This document shows, piece by piece, positions 51,903-60,948 of a DNA stretch of 64,000 nucleotides. The position numbers and the translations under genes are program-made. The notes under the pieces were generated by a model. It ran no database searches. It had not been told where the DNA came from and worked only from the letters and a program-made list of their open reading frames with translations. Position 1 is the first letter of the stretch, and each line of letters starts with the position of its first letter. Origin of the DNA: Nocardia nova NBRC 15556 (GTDB lineage: Bacteria; Actinomycetota; Actinomycetes; Mycobacteriales; Mycobacteriaceae); contig NZ_BDBN01000002.1 of NCBI RefSeq assembly GCF_001613005.1, positions 124,001 through 188,000 of the forward strand, in the 5' to 3' direction.

Positions 51903-52120
51903 GCTTACCTCCCACCGCCGAACGATACTTTAAATGAATCATATAATAGAACTAATTGGGCGCACTGTGGACATGGCGGCGGTCTCTGCCGTCGCGAGCT
52001 CAACTCGCCGCGCCCACCGGCGCCGCAGCGGCCGCAAGGAGGCGGTAGAACCGGCAAGCGTTCAGCTCCACGACCCGGCCGACGTGGGCCCGCCCGGGGG
52101 GGCGGGCCCAGGTCACGCGC
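51903..52120. promoter_or_regulatory. AT-rich GntR promoter and downstream spacer
   Basis: The stretch 51927-51957 (TTAAATGAATCATATAATAG within it) is strongly AT-rich and probably contains the GntR promoter. The remainder up to the hairpin at 52085-52110 shows no supported gene; a 66-codon open frame here is low in coding character. Confidence 0.4.
52085..52110 (-). terminator. GC-rich hairpin terminator after SDR gene
   Basis: TGGGCCCGCCC (52085-52095) and GGGCGGGCCCA (52100-52110) form a perfect 11-bp stem with a GGGG loop, 11 bp downstream of the SDR stop on the minus strand. Confidence 0.82.
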
Positions 52121-52891
52121 TCACCGCGGGGTGAACCGCTGCGCACCGTCGAGCCGGATGGTCTCGCCGTTGAGGTATGCGTTTTCCAGGATGTGGCGCG
52201 CGAGCGCACCGTATTCCTCCGGCTTTCCCAGCCGCCGCGGATTCGGGATGTTGGCGGCGAATTTGGCCAGTGCCTCGTCGCCGACGGACTCCATGATCGG
52301 CGTGCGCATCGTGCCCGGCGCGATAGTGACCACCCGGATGCCCAGGGACCCGAGGTCGCGGGCTGCCACGATGGTCATGCCGACCACACCGGCCTTGGCC
52401 GCCGAGTAGGCGATCTGGCCGATCTGCCCCTCGAAGGCGGCGATGCTGGCCGTGGCCACGATGGCGCCGCGCTGCCCGTCCTCGTCGGGCTCGGTCCCGG
52501 CGATGGCCGCCGCCGCGATGCGCAGCACGTTGTACGTGCCGGTCAGATACAGGTCGATCGTCTTGGTGAAGCCCGTCAAGCTCGCCGGGTTGCCATCCTT
52601 GCCGATCACCTTCTCGGCGACGCCGAAACCACCGTGCGCCACCACCGCGTACCGGAAGGTGCCGAGCTTGCCGGCCTCGGCCACCGCGTTGCGCACGCTG
52701 TCCTCGTCGGTCACGTCGGTGCGCACGTACTTGGCCTTGGAGCCGAGGTCGGCAGCGAGTTTCTCGGCCTTCTCGTCGGCGAGATCGGCGATGACCACCG
52801 CGGCACCGGCCGCGGCGACCTCCCGGACCACGGCCTCACCGAGTCCGCCCGCGCCACCGGTCACCAACACCACACTGTCGGCCAGATTCAT
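52121..52891 (-). CDS. SDR, type II 3-hydroxyacyl-CoA dehydrogenase-like
   Basis: A 256-residue SDR similar to HSD17B10-type 3-hydroxyacyl-CoA dehydrogenases. The nucleotide motif is VTGGAGGLGEAV, the active site Y-x3-K is in IAYSAAKAGVVGM preceded by the Ser in TASIAAFEGQIGQ, and TIAPGTMRTPIM follows. This subgroup oxidises 3-hydroxyacyl-CoA with NAD+ and often accepts hydroxysteroids. Its promoter region (52892-53092) carries an AT-rich element, AGAAT-N13-ATTCT at 52982-53004. Confidence 0.92.
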   Translation of the reverse strand: MNLADSVVLVTGGAGGLGEAVVREVAAAGAAVVIADLADEKAEKLAADLGSKAKYVRTDVTDEDSVRNAVAEAGKLGTFRYAVVAHGGFGVAEKVIGKDGNPASLTGFTKTIDLYLTGTYNVLRIAAAAIAGTEPDEDGQRGAIVATASIAAFEGQIGQIAYSAAKAGVVGMTIVAARDLGSLGIRVVTIAPGTMRTPIMESVGDEALAKFAANIPNPRRLGKPEEYGALARHILENAYLNGETIRLDGAQRFTPR

Positions 52892-53092
52892 ATTTGCTCC
52901 TCGTCTCGATCCGATCGCCCGTCGCGACCGCGAGTACCTGGCGGCACCCGGCCGCGACGCTGGGCGACATCACCCCCATAGTAGAATCAGTTATCTAAAT
53001 ATTCTAATTCTGCGGATAGAGCGGATTGCGCCGTAGGTAGCCGGCCCGCGCCCGCCACGTCGGTGACATGCACGCATTCCCGTTGGACACTC

Positions 53093-53434
53093 TCAGGCCG
53101 GCGCCGGGCCCGCATTCCAATAATCGCGGTTGGTACCGATGCGCCCCCCGCGCAGCGAGCCGACCGACGCGCCCCGCAACCCGATCGGTTGCATGATCCA
53201 TTCCACGACGAACGCATCCCCGCTGATATGGCTGCTCACCACGTCGTAGGAGGCCCCGGGCGCCTTCTCCAGCGCCCCGGCGACGAAAGCCCGTGCCTCG
53301 CGGGGGCCGCGGGCGACGTGGCCGCTGGGCACATCCTCGAGTACGACATCGGTATCGAGCGTTGCCATGATCGCGTCGGCGTCACCGGCATTCCATGCGG
53401 CGAAGTAGCGTTCGATCGCGGTCGTTTCGGTCAT
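53093..53434 (-). CDS. NTF2-like/SnoaL-like small protein
   Basis: A 113-residue NTF2-like protein. The opening IERYFAAWNAGDADAIMATLD and DVVLEDVPSGHVARGP are typical of the SnoaL/ketosteroid-isomerase-like fold. GGGAGA lies 7 nt upstream of the ATG, which overlaps the TetR stop by 4 bp. It may be a small isomerase/hydratase or a ligand-binding companion of the regulator. It is not closely similar to the paired NTF2-like proteins at 33911-35098. Confidence 0.82.
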   Translation of the reverse strand: MTETTAIERYFAAWNAGDADAIMATLDTDVVLEDVPSGHVARGPREARAFVAGALEKAPGASYDVVSSHISGDAFVVEWIMQPIGLRGASVGSLRGGRIGTNRDYWNAGPAPA

Positions 53435-54078
53435 GGTTTTCTCCCGTCTCGTGGATTGTCTCGTTCGTTCCCGGTGCCCGACCTGGCCGCCGCAGCGTTT
53501 TCCAGCAGTCGCCGCAGTGCCCGGTCGAGCGCCGTTCCGTCTGCCAGGTCCGGTGCCGTGACACCCGCGGCGATCAGCGCCGGATGGGTGCCGCCGGTCT
53601 CGCGCAGGCCGCGGGTGGCCAGCCATCCGGCGAACATCAGATAGGTGGCCGTGAAGAGGTCGACGGCGTCCGCCTCGCCGAACCCGGCGGTGCGCAGAAT
53701 CGACAGCGCCGCACCGGTCAGGCGTTCGGCGGCCGGGGATTCCCGTGCGGCCGTGAGCACCCGGGTGCCCGTGCCCGGATAGCGCAGGAACGCGCGGTCC
53801 ATGCTCGACACCAGACCGGCGTACTGATCCACCCAATGCGCCTCGGGGTCGACGGCTATCTCGATGCGGGAGGCCACCGCTTCGATCACGCGCGCGTCCA
53901 GATCCTCTCCGCCGCGCAGGTGGTAGTGCACCGCCGGCGGCGTGACCCCGAGCTCGTCGGCGACCGCGCGCACCGTCAGCCGATCCAGACCACACCGCTG
54001 CACGATCCGCAGTGCGGCCTCGAGAATGTCCTGCGCCGACAACGGAACGGGTTGTGTCCCACCACGCTGACGCGCCAC
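53431..54078 (-). CDS. TetR-family transcriptional regulator
   Basis: A 215-residue regulator from the GTG at 54078, which has CGGAGG 5 nt upstream; longer frames to 54123 or 54156 run into the operator. The helix-turn-helix is LTVRAVADELGVTPPAVHYHL, near residues 34-54, and the helical ligand domain follows. It is divergent from a flavin monooxygenase, a common arrangement for TetR repressors of oxygenases, with a palindrome between them at 54136-54150. Autoregulation and control of the monooxygenase operon are likely. Confidence 0.9.
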   Translation of the reverse strand: MARQRGGTQPVPLSAQDILEAALRIVQRCGLDRLTVRAVADELGVTPPAVHYHLRGGEDLDARVIEAVASRIEIAVDPEAHWVDQYAGLVSSMDRAFLRYPGTGTRVLTAARESPAAERLTGAALSILRTAGFGEADAVDLFTATYLMFAGWLATRGLRETGGTHPALIAAGVTAPDLADGTALDRALRRLLENAAAARSGTGNERDNPRDGRKP

Positions 54079-54135
54079 CGACACCTCCGGGTGCTCGAGC
54101 CTCTCTCGCGTTCCGCGAATCATTATGTCACAGTA

Positions 54136-54150
54136 AATGAGAATCTCATT
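54136..54150. promoter_or_regulatory. palindromic TetR operator candidate AATGAGA-A-TCTCATT
   Basis: A perfect 7-1-7 palindrome in the divergent gap between the TetR and flavin monooxygenase genes. A related half, TAATCTCATTA, lies at 55442-55452 in front of the secreted hydrolase. Confidence 0.65.
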
Positions 54151-54182
54151 ATGCACCAGTAAATGGACCGAAGGAGGATGGA

Positions 54183-55415
54183 ATGCGTTGTGACGCAGTC
54201 ATAGTCGGCGGCGGCGTGGCCGGATGTGCATTGGCGGCCCGGCTGGCGGCCGCCGGGGTGGCGGTGACCGTACTCGAGCGCGAGCCGGTCTACCGAGACC
54301 AGGTTCGCGGCGAGGCCCTGGTGCCGTGGGGGTTTCTCGAAGCGATCGATCTCGGCATCGCCGACGCCGTCACCGGCGCCGCCGGCGCCTCGGTGATCAC
54401 CCGGATGGTGCCCTACGACGAAAGTCTCGACATCGCCCGGGCGCGGCGCGGGGCGATCGATCTCAGCGCGGTGGTACCGCAGGCGCCCGGCGTCATCGGA
54501 GTCGGCCACCCCGAGCTGCGAGAGGCCTTGGCCACCGCGGCGACCAAGGCGGGCGCCACGGTCGTGCGCGGTGTCGCCCGTTGCGTCGTCGGGCACGGCG
54601 CGTCACCCTCGGTCGACTACGAAAGGGCGGGAACCGAACACCATCTGGACTGCCGGATCGTCGTGGGCGCCGACGGCAAGAACTCGGCCACCCGGACCGC
54701 GACCCAGATCCCGTTCACCATCACCAGCCCGCGAGTGATGCTGTCGGGCATGCTCGTCGACGACCACGGCGCATGGGATCGCGCCGAGACCACGATCGCG
54801 GTGAGCGGTCGCAACCAGTACATCGTCATCCCGCGCGCCGACGGGCGGATCCGGCTCTACGTGGGCCGCCGCACCACCGATCCGGAACGCATCACCGGGC
54901 CGGATCGGATCAGCCGATTACTCGATGCCTACCGCACCCCGGCGCTGCCGTGCGGCGACGCCCTGGCCACGGCGCAGCCCCTGGGCCCCTGCGCCACCTT
55001 TCCGTTGACCGACGCCTGGACCGATACCCCCGTCGTCCCCGGCGTGGCGCTGATCGGCGACGCGGCCGGGTGGAGCAATCCCATCGGCGCCCAGGGACTC
55101 AGTATCGCCCTGCGCGATGCCCGGCTGCTCGCCGAAGCGCTGCTGGACAACCGGACGTGGACTCCGGCGACCTTGCGCGGCTACAGCGAGGAGCGCAGCG
55201 TGCGCATGGCCCGGCTGCGTTTCGCCACCGCGCTCACCGACATGCTCTCGGCGTTCGGGCTGCCCGACCGCACCGCCAAGCGGGCACGCATGCTGAAACT
55301 GGTGGCCGAGCGCCCGGAAACGAGCGCGGCGCTCGGGGGCATCCACTCCGGCCCCTGGACGCCGCCGGCCGCGGCCTTCAGCCCCGACATCCTGACCACG
55401 CTCGCCCTGACCTGA
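54183..55415 (+). CDS. FAD-dependent monooxygenase (PHBH/aromatic hydroxylase fold)
   Basis: A 410-residue group A flavin monooxygenase. The dinucleotide-binding motif is VIVGGGVAGCALA (7-19), the second FAD motif is LIGDAAGWSNPIGAQGLS, and the middle DG-type motif VVGADGKNSATRT is present. These enzymes hydroxylate or epoxidise aromatic or polyketide-like substrates using NAD(P)H and O2. AAGGAGG precedes the ATG. It lies divergent from a TetR gene. The exact substrate is unknown, and related flavin dehydratases or halogenases cannot be fully excluded. Confidence 0.9.
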   Translation: MRCDAVIVGGGVAGCALAARLAAAGVAVTVLEREPVYRDQVRGEALVPWGFLEAIDLGIADAVTGAAGASVITRMVPYDESLDIARARRGAIDLSAVVPQAPGVIGVGHPELREALATAATKAGATVVRGVARCVVGHGASPSVDYERAGTEHHLDCRIVVGADGKNSATRTATQIPFTITSPRVMLSGMLVDDHGAWDRAETTIAVSGRNQYIVIPRADGRIRLYVGRRTTDPERITGPDRISRLLDAYRTPALPCGDALATAQPLGPCATFPLTDAWTDTPVVPGVALIGDAAGWSNPIGAQGLSIALRDARLLAEALLDNRTWTPATLRGYSEERSVRMARLRFATALTDMLSAFGLPDRTAKRARMLKLVAERPETSAALGGIHSGPWTPPAAAFSPDILTTLALT

Positions 55416-55505
55416 GGTCCGCCATCAATTAGATGAATAAGTAATCTCATTACCCTATTGGCTGTTAGCATGCTCGACACCGGGGGCACAGCGGAAGGGT
55501 CGAGA

Positions 55506-56543
55506 ATGAGAAGTCTGCGGGCAGTACGGTTCTGGCCGACGGTCATAGCGGTCATAGCGTTCGCGGGCCTGGCGGCACCGGCCACCGCCGCGCCGGCGGC
55601 CGGCCCCCGGTGCACGGAGGTCTCCATCCCGGTCACCGTCGACCGCGAGGCCCGGATCGCGGGCACCTACTGCCGGCCGGCCGATCCGTCCTCCGCACTC
55701 CAGATACTCGTGCCCGGAGCCACCTACGACCGGACCTATTGGGACTTCCCCGGATTCGACGGCCGCTACTCCTATGTGCGGCACGCCGCCCGCGCCGGAT
55801 TGGCGACCCTCGCCATCGACCCGATCGGCGTCGGCAAGAGTTCCAAGCCGGTCGGGGTACAGGTCTCGGCGTTGTCGGCGGCCCAGGCCGTGCACGAGGT
55901 CATCGGCGCCGCGCGCGCCGGGGCACTGGGACGGGCGTGGAACCACGTCGTGCTGGTGGGCCACTCGTTCGGCTCACTGACCTCGATGCTCGAGGCCGGG
56001 ACCTATCACGACGTGGACGGGCTCCTGGTCAGCGGCGCGTCACACGCTCCCGGGCCCGGCGGCATCGCAACCATCGTCGGCGCGGCACGTCCGGCACTCG
56101 ACGATCCCGCCACCGCGGGTCGGATACCCGCCGGCGACCTGGGTTACCTGAGCGTTCCGGGCGCCCGCCAGGCCGCCTTCCACGCACCGGGGGACTCCGA
56201 TCCCCAGGTGGTGGCCGCCGACGAGGCCACGCGCGCCGCCGGCACTATCGGCATTCTGGCCACCATCCCGGTATTCATCCCCGCCACTTTCGATATCGCG
56301 GTGCCGGTGCTCATCGCGAACGGGACCGCGGACAAAGTCTTCTGCGCGCAGGGAGCAGGCGGCTCGCTCACCGATTGCTCCAGCGCCGCGGCTCTGTACA
56401 GCTCCGAACGCCCGTTCTTCCCCCGCGCGGAGCTCGAAACCTACGTGCTGCCGGGATCGGGCCATTCGATGAACCTGGCGCTCAACAGCGCCGAGTTCTT
56501 CGACCGGGCCGCCGAATGGGTGCACAGCATCAGCGAATCATGA
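55506..56543 (+). CDS. secreted alpha/beta hydrolase
   Basis: A 345-residue exported hydrolase. An N-terminal signal peptide has a basic start, hydrophobic core WPTVIAVIAFAGLA and a cleavage region near APATAAP (about residue 30). The mature part has LVPGATYDRTYWDFPG (oxyanion region), the nucleophile elbow VGHSFGSLTSM, the acid in NGTADKVFC and the base His in PGSGHSMNL. AAGGG is 6 nt before the ATG at 55506. It could hydrolyse an ester or lactone outside the cytoplasm to release a growth substrate. Its substrate is unknown. Confidence 0.9.
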   Translation: MRSLRAVRFWPTVIAVIAFAGLAAPATAAPAAGPRCTEVSIPVTVDREARIAGTYCRPADPSSALQILVPGATYDRTYWDFPGFDGRYSYVRHAARAGLATLAIDPIGVGKSSKPVGVQVSALSAAQAVHEVIGAARAGALGRAWNHVVLVGHSFGSLTSMLEAGTYHDVDGLLVSGASHAPGPGGIATIVGAARPALDDPATAGRIPAGDLGYLSVPGARQAAFHAPGDSDPQVVAADEATRAAGTIGILATIPVFIPATFDIAVPVLIANGTADKVFCAQGAGGSLTDCSSAAALYSSERPFFPRAELETYVLPGSGHSMNLALNSAEFFDRAAEWVHSISES

Positions 56544-56610
56544 AGCCGCGCATCGTGTTCGACGGCGACGCCGGCGGATGACAACGCATCGAGCAAGAAC
56601 GGGAGAGTTC

Positions 56611-58155
56611 GTGTATCCAGCCCACTTCGCCGCATCCACCCCGGACAAGCCGGCGGTGATCGACACCGCCACCGGCGCCGTGCAGACCTACGGCGAGCTG
56701 GTCGCCGGTGCGAACCGGCTCGCCCGGCTGCTGCGGGAGGCCGGATTGCGGCCCGGCGACCACTACGTGGTTCTCGCCGAGAACCACCTGAGATATTTCG
56801 AACTGGTCTGGGCGGGACTCAATTCCGGTCTGTACGTCACTCCGGTCAACTCCCACCTGACCGCCGCCGAGGTCGCCTATCTGATCAACGACAGCACCGC
56901 GAAGGTGGTCATCACGACCGCCGCGCTGGCCTCGGTGGCCGAACAGATCGTCGACCTCACTCCCGACGTCGTGCGGCGTTTCATGCTCGACGGCACCAGC
57001 ACATCCTACGAATCGCTGGACGACGCGGCCGCGCGGTATTCCGTCGGACCGGACGATCAGGAGGTCCGCGGCACCTTCATGCTCTACAGCTCCGGCACCA
57101 CCGGCCGGCCCAAGGGCATCCGCTACCCGCTGCCCGATCACCCGGCCGCCCACGGTGACGCGGAGTTACTGCCCAGCGGGCGAGCCCTGTTCGGTCTCGA
57201 TGCCGACACCGTGTTCCTGTCCCCCGCTCCGCTGTACCATGCTGCGCCACTGCGTGTTTCATGTCTTGTGCACTGCAGCGGCGGTACGGTGGCAATCATG
57301 CCGAAATTCGATGCCGAGGCCGCGCTGCGCGCCATCGACGAATACTCGGTCACCTCGAGTCAGTGGGTACCGACGATGTTCGTGCGCATGCTGAAGCTGG
57401 CGCCGCGGATTCGGTCCCGCTTCGACCTGTCCAGCATGCGGGTGGCCGTGCACGCCGCGGCGCCGTGCCCGATCGAGGTCAAAAAGCAGATGATCGACTG
57501 GTGGGGGCCGATCATCACCGAGTACTACTCCGGCACCGAGAACTTCGGCACCACCGCCCTGTCCAGCGAGCAATGGCTCGACCATCCGGGCTCGGTCGGG
57601 CGGCCGGTGGGCTGCACCGTCCATATCTGCGACGACAACGGCGACGAACTGTCATACGACGACATCGGCACCGTCTATTTCGAAACCGCCGGCGCGAACT
57701 TCAGCTACCACCGCGACCCCGAGCGCACCGCGGCCGTCTCACATCCGGAGCATCCGGACTGGCATACCCTCGGCGATATCGGGCAGCTGGATGCCGACGG
57801 ATATCTATATCTCACCGACCGGCGTGATTTCACGATCATCGCGGGCGGAGTCAACATCTATCCCCGCGAGATCGAGGATGTGCTGATCCTGCACCCGCAG
57901 GTGGCCGATGTGGCCGCCTTCGGAGTGCCGGACCCAGAACTCGGCGAACAGGTCAAAGCCGTTGTCCAGCCCGCCGATTGGGCCGATGCGGGACCTGAGC
58001 TGACCCAGCGGCTACTCGACCACTGCCGTGGCCGGCTGGCCTCCTACAAGTGGCCGCGATCGATCGATTTCGCCCGCGAACTTCCCCGCCAGGACAACGG
58101 AAAGCTGTACAAGAAGCTGCTGCGCGACCCGTACTGGGCCCAGGCGAGGCTGTGA
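56611..58155 (+). CDS. acyl-CoA synthetase (class I adenylate-forming)
   Basis: A 514-residue ligase from the GTG at 56611, with GGGAG 5 nt upstream; an ATG at 56578 lacks a ribosome site. The P-loop is YSSGTTGRPKGIRY, A5 is YYSGTENFG, the aspartate motif is TLGDIGQLDADGYLY, the hinge is DRRDFTIIAGGVNIYP and the catalytic lysine is in QDNGKLYKKLL. The DRRDF hinge in place of GR is seen in a ligase subgroup common in actinomycetes. It lies downstream of the secreted hydrolase and overlaps functionally with four other ligases here. Confidence 0.91.
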   Translation: MYPAHFAASTPDKPAVIDTATGAVQTYGELVAGANRLARLLREAGLRPGDHYVVLAENHLRYFELVWAGLNSGLYVTPVNSHLTAAEVAYLINDSTAKVVITTAALASVAEQIVDLTPDVVRRFMLDGTSTSYESLDDAAARYSVGPDDQEVRGTFMLYSSGTTGRPKGIRYPLPDHPAAHGDAELLPSGRALFGLDADTVFLSPAPLYHAAPLRVSCLVHCSGGTVAIMPKFDAEAALRAIDEYSVTSSQWVPTMFVRMLKLAPRIRSRFDLSSMRVAVHAAAPCPIEVKKQMIDWWGPIITEYYSGTENFGTTALSSEQWLDHPGSVGRPVGCTVHICDDNGDELSYDDIGTVYFETAGANFSYHRDPERTAAVSHPEHPDWHTLGDIGQLDADGYLYLTDRRDFTIIAGGVNIYPREIEDVLILHPQVADVAAFGVPDPELGEQVKAVVQPADWADAGPELTQRLLDHCRGRLASYKWPRSIDFARELPRQDNGKLYKKLLRDPYWAQARL

Positions 58156-58158
58156 CCG

Positions 58159-59073
58159 ATGCCCGCGCCGATTCCACAATTCGGGGTCTTCCTCCCGCAG
58201 TTCAACACCAGCCCGGATGCCGTGATAGCCACCGCTCGCACAGCCGAGGACGCGGGTTTCGATTCGTTCTGGCTCATGGATCATCTCTACGCCCCCGCCG
58301 CCCCGCCGGTGGATGTGCCGGACAGCTGGATTCTGCTCACCGCCATCGCCACCGCGACCGCCACGATCCGCCTGGGCCATCTGGTCGGATGTGCACCATT
58401 GCGGCATCCGGCGGTGCTGGCGAAGATGGCCGCGACCCTGGATCGCATCAGCGGCGGCCGCCTGGATCTGGGCCTGGGCTGGGGGTCGATCGAGGAGGAA
58501 TTCGCCCGGTTCGGCATCGAGGCCGGTTCGCCGCGGGTGCGCTCGCAACGACTGGCCGAGACGCTCGAGATCCTGGCATTGATGTTCACCGGTGAACGTT
58601 TCGACTACGCCGGCAAGCACTTTCGGTTGCGGGATGCGTGGGGACTGCCCGTACCGGCACAGGACCGGATCCCGTTCCACATCGGTGGCGGCGGGCCGAC
58701 CTTGACGATGCCACTGGTCGCCGAATACGCCGACTGGTGGAACTGCGTCGCCGGCGCCCGCGAGCGTATGGACCAACTGGCGCCGCTGCGCGGCAGCGCG
58801 CGCATCTCCGCACAATATCCGGTCGGCCTCGTCCATCCCGGCGACGACCCCGAAGCCGTGCGCGCGAAACTTCTGTGGCGCATGCCCGAATCATCTTGGG
58901 GCCCACCGGTTGTCGGCACCCCGGCCGAACTCGTCGACTACTTCGCCCGCGAGCGGGCGCGGGGCGTGGATCTGTTCATCCTGCGCTTCCACAATCACGC
59001 CCCCGCACGCACGCTCGACCTGTTCGCCACCCAGGTCGCGGCGCCGTTGCGGCGCGCGGCCGCGGATCGGTAG
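58159..59073 (+). CDS. luciferase-like (F420-type) oxidoreductase
   Basis: A 304-residue luciferase-like fold protein with blocks FGVFLPQFN, AGFDSFWLMDHLY, IRLGHLVGCAPLRHPAVLAK and GRLDLGLGWGS. In actinomycetes such proteins usually use F420. It starts 3 bp after the ligase stop and ends the operon. A hairpin terminator follows. It is only distantly similar to the luciferase-like protein at 24001-25047. Confidence 0.9.
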   Translation: MPAPIPQFGVFLPQFNTSPDAVIATARTAEDAGFDSFWLMDHLYAPAAPPVDVPDSWILLTAIATATATIRLGHLVGCAPLRHPAVLAKMAATLDRISGGRLDLGLGWGSIEEEFARFGIEAGSPRVRSQRLAETLEILALMFTGERFDYAGKHFRLRDAWGLPVPAQDRIPFHIGGGGPTLTMPLVAEYADWWNCVAGARERMDQLAPLRGSARISAQYPVGLVHPGDDPEAVRAKLLWRMPESSWGPPVVGTPAELVDYFARERARGVDLFILRFHNHAPARTLDLFATQVAAPLRRAAADR

Positions 59074-59095
59074 GTGCGCCACCGGCCGCGAGGCC

Positions 59096-59128
59096 CTGGT
59101 CGCCCCCACGTCAGGGGGGGGCGACCAG
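59096..59128. terminator. hairpin terminator between convergent operons
   Basis: CTGGTCGCCCCC (59096-59107) and GGGGGCGACCAG (59117-59128) form a perfect 12-bp stem. It separates the plus-strand ligase operon from the minus-strand E1/lipoyl operon. Confidence 0.85.
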
Positions 59129-59140
59129 CCCCTCACCAGC

Positions 59141-59518
59141 TCAGCGCGGGGCTGTGCCCGAATCGGCCAGCGCAGATCGACCGGGACCGGGCTCGGGCTC
59201 GGACTCCTGCACCGTGATCGTGCGCAACAGGCGGACCACCGGCGCAGGATCCATACACAGGGCATCGGACATGTGCAGGGCTCCACCTACCGCGGCGGCC
59301 AACAGCCGGTCGACCACGGCCTGCAGATCGTCGGCCTCGATTTCGTACAGGGCGACGAACGGGCCGTCATCGGCGACGGGCTCGAGCCGGCGGCCCGAGA
59401 CGAACCCCTTCATCGCCACCACCTCACGCAGATGCGTCTCGTCGTACCAGCTGTGATACTCCGCGGTACGCTGCGGGGCACTGGGCCGGGTTTCGACGTA
59501 CAAGATTCCTCGTGCCAC
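59141..59518 (-). CDS. small protein resembling the dimeric alpha/beta-barrel (EthD-like) fold
   Basis: A 125-residue protein. The layout GILYVETRPSAPQRTAEYHSWY, DETHLREVVAMKGFVSGRRL and VALYEIEADDLQAVVDRLL resembles small ferredoxin-like-fold proteins of the EthD/DUF4286 kind that act as auxiliary factors in oxygenase operons. GAGGAG stands before the GTG at 59518. It is separated by 154 bp from the lipoyl gene but has the same direction, so it could be the last gene of that operon or have its own promoter. Function unassigned. Confidence 0.75.
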   Translation of the reverse strand: MARGILYVETRPSAPQRTAEYHSWYDETHLREVVAMKGFVSGRRLEPVADDGPFVALYEIEADDLQAVVDRLLAAAVGGALHMSDALCMDPAPVVRLLRTITVQESEPEPGPGRSALADSGTAPR

Positions 59519-59672
59519 GACTGTTCTCCTCGAACGAGCATGTCTGGTACAAAACATGTTGGTGCGCGGTAACTTCGGTGAGCTCCGCGCATCCGGAACC
59601 CCGCCGGTGGTCAACGGTGCAGGACACCGGCCCGCGGCAGCGGACAACGGCGTGCCGCGGGATCCGGCCCCG

Positions 59673-59903
59673 CTATTCGATCCGGCCGACGACTGAGCCG
59701 ACCGGGTACTCCACCTCGATCTCACCGACTATGACCAGCGTGCCCGCGGCAGGTGATTCGATATCGGTCTCAGTCTTGTCGGTGGCCAGGGTGTAGAGCA
59801 GATCTCCCTGCTGCACCGTCTGGCCGTCCTCGACCAGCCAGGCCGTGATCGTCCCCTCGGTCATCGTCACACCGAGCTGGGGTATCAATAGTTCGTGCGC
59901 CAC
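59673..59903 (-). CDS. stand-alone lipoyl-domain protein (76 residues)
   Basis: A single biotinyl/lipoyl domain with nothing else attached. The modified lysine is K43 in the turn ATDKTETDIESP, typical of lipoyl domains of 2-oxoacid dehydrogenases; biotin domains would show MKM. It should carry acyl groups or electrons between the E1 pair encoded just upstream and an unseen partner. There is no E2 acyltransferase domain in this gene or its neighbours, and no E3, which is unusual. Confidence 0.9.
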   Translation of the reverse strand: MAHELLIPQLGVTMTEGTITAWLVEDGQTVQQGDLLYTLATDKTETDIESPAAGTLVIVGEIEVEYPVGSVVGRIE

Positions 59904-59943
59904 GGAAGGCGTCTCCTCTCGCGATGAATCGGGTGATCGGGTG

Positions 59944-60948
59944 TCACAACAGCCCGCGCACGGCCGCCTCGATCTGCGGCGGCCCGGGAATGTAGGCCTG
60001 TTCCAGCGATTTGGCGTAGGGCACCGGCGTGTTCGGTGCCGTCACCCGCGCCACCGGACCGGCCAGCTCACCGAACAGCTCGGAGTGGATGGTCGCGGCC
60101 AGTTCGGCGCCGAATCCGTTGCGCCGCACCGCTTCGTGCACGACGACCGCACGCTTGGTCTTGGCCACCGAGGCGAGCACGGTCTCGATGTCGAGCGGCT
60201 GCAGCGTCCGCAGATCCACCACCTCGACGTCGATCCCCTCGGTGGCCAGCTGTTCGGCGACGGCCAGGCAGTCGACCACCTGCCGCCCATAGGTCAGGAT
60301 GGTGACATCCGATCCGGGGCGCGCGATGGCCGCCTTACCGAGCGGAACTCGATGGTCCCCCACCGGAACCTCACCGCGCGAGGCGAAGTAGAGCCCGAAC
60401 ATCTCCACGAATACCACCGGGTCGTCGTCGAAGATCGACGACAGCAGCAGTCCCTTGGCGTCGGCCGGATTGCTCGGCACCACGACCTTGAGGCCGGCGG
60501 CATGCACCAACTGAGCCTCGAGCATGTCGGAATGCTGTGCCCCGAATCCACCGCCGGCGCCGGTGGCCGTGCGCACCGTGATCGGCACCGGGGTGCGGCC
60601 ACCGGACATGTAGCGCAACTTGGCGGCGTGGTTGACCAGCTGATCCATGCAGACGTGGGTGAAGTTCATCAACATGATCTCCGGGACGGGCCGCAGCCCG
60701 GAGATGGCCGCGCCGATCGCGGCCCCCATGATCGCCTGCTCGGAGATCGGTGTATGCCTAATCCGTTGTGTCCCATACTTTTTTCCCAGGCCCTTGAACA
60801 CACCGAAACCGCCACCGCCGGGCTCCTGGATATCCTCGCCGAGGGCGAAGACCCGCTCGTCGGTCTCCAGCGCGATATCGAGCGCGTCGTTGATCGCCTG
60901 GACGAAGCCCAGGGTCCGGGTCTGCACAGGCTGTTCTGCGATGGTCAT
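59944..60948 (-). CDS. 2-oxoacid dehydrogenase E1 beta subunit-like
   Basis: A 334-residue E1 beta/transketolase C-domain protein. Typical blocks are ALGEDIQEPGGGGFGVFKGL, TPISEQAIMGAAIGAA, GGGFGAQHS and VVDLRTLQPLDIETV. With the alpha subunit it should decarboxylate a 2-oxo acid using thiamine diphosphate, closest in feel to acetoin or branched-chain dehydrogenases. Its ATG overlaps the alpha stop by 4 bp. The C-terminal pair of domains is complete. Confidence 0.93.
   Translation of the reverse strand: MTIAEQPVQTRTLGFVQAINDALDIALETDERVFALGEDIQEPGGGGFGVFKGLGKKYGTQRIRHTPISEQAIMGAAIGAAISGLRPVPEIMLMNFTHVCMDQLVNHAAKLRYMSGGRTPVPITVRTATGAGGGFGAQHSDMLEAQLVHAAGLKVVVPSNPADAKGLLLSSIFDDDPVVFVEMFGLYFASRGEVPVGDHRVPLGKAAIARPGSDVTILTYGRQVVDCLAVAEQLATEGIDVEVVDLRTLQPLDIETVLASVAKTKRAVVVHEAVRRNGFGAELAATIHSELFGELAGPVARVTAPNTPVPYAKSLEQAYIPGPPQIEAAVRGLL

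Noticed and set aside
51934..52134. 66-codon plus-strand frame between GntR and SDR genes
   Set aside because: Begins in AT-rich promoter DNA, has no ribosome site and runs through a terminator hairpin.
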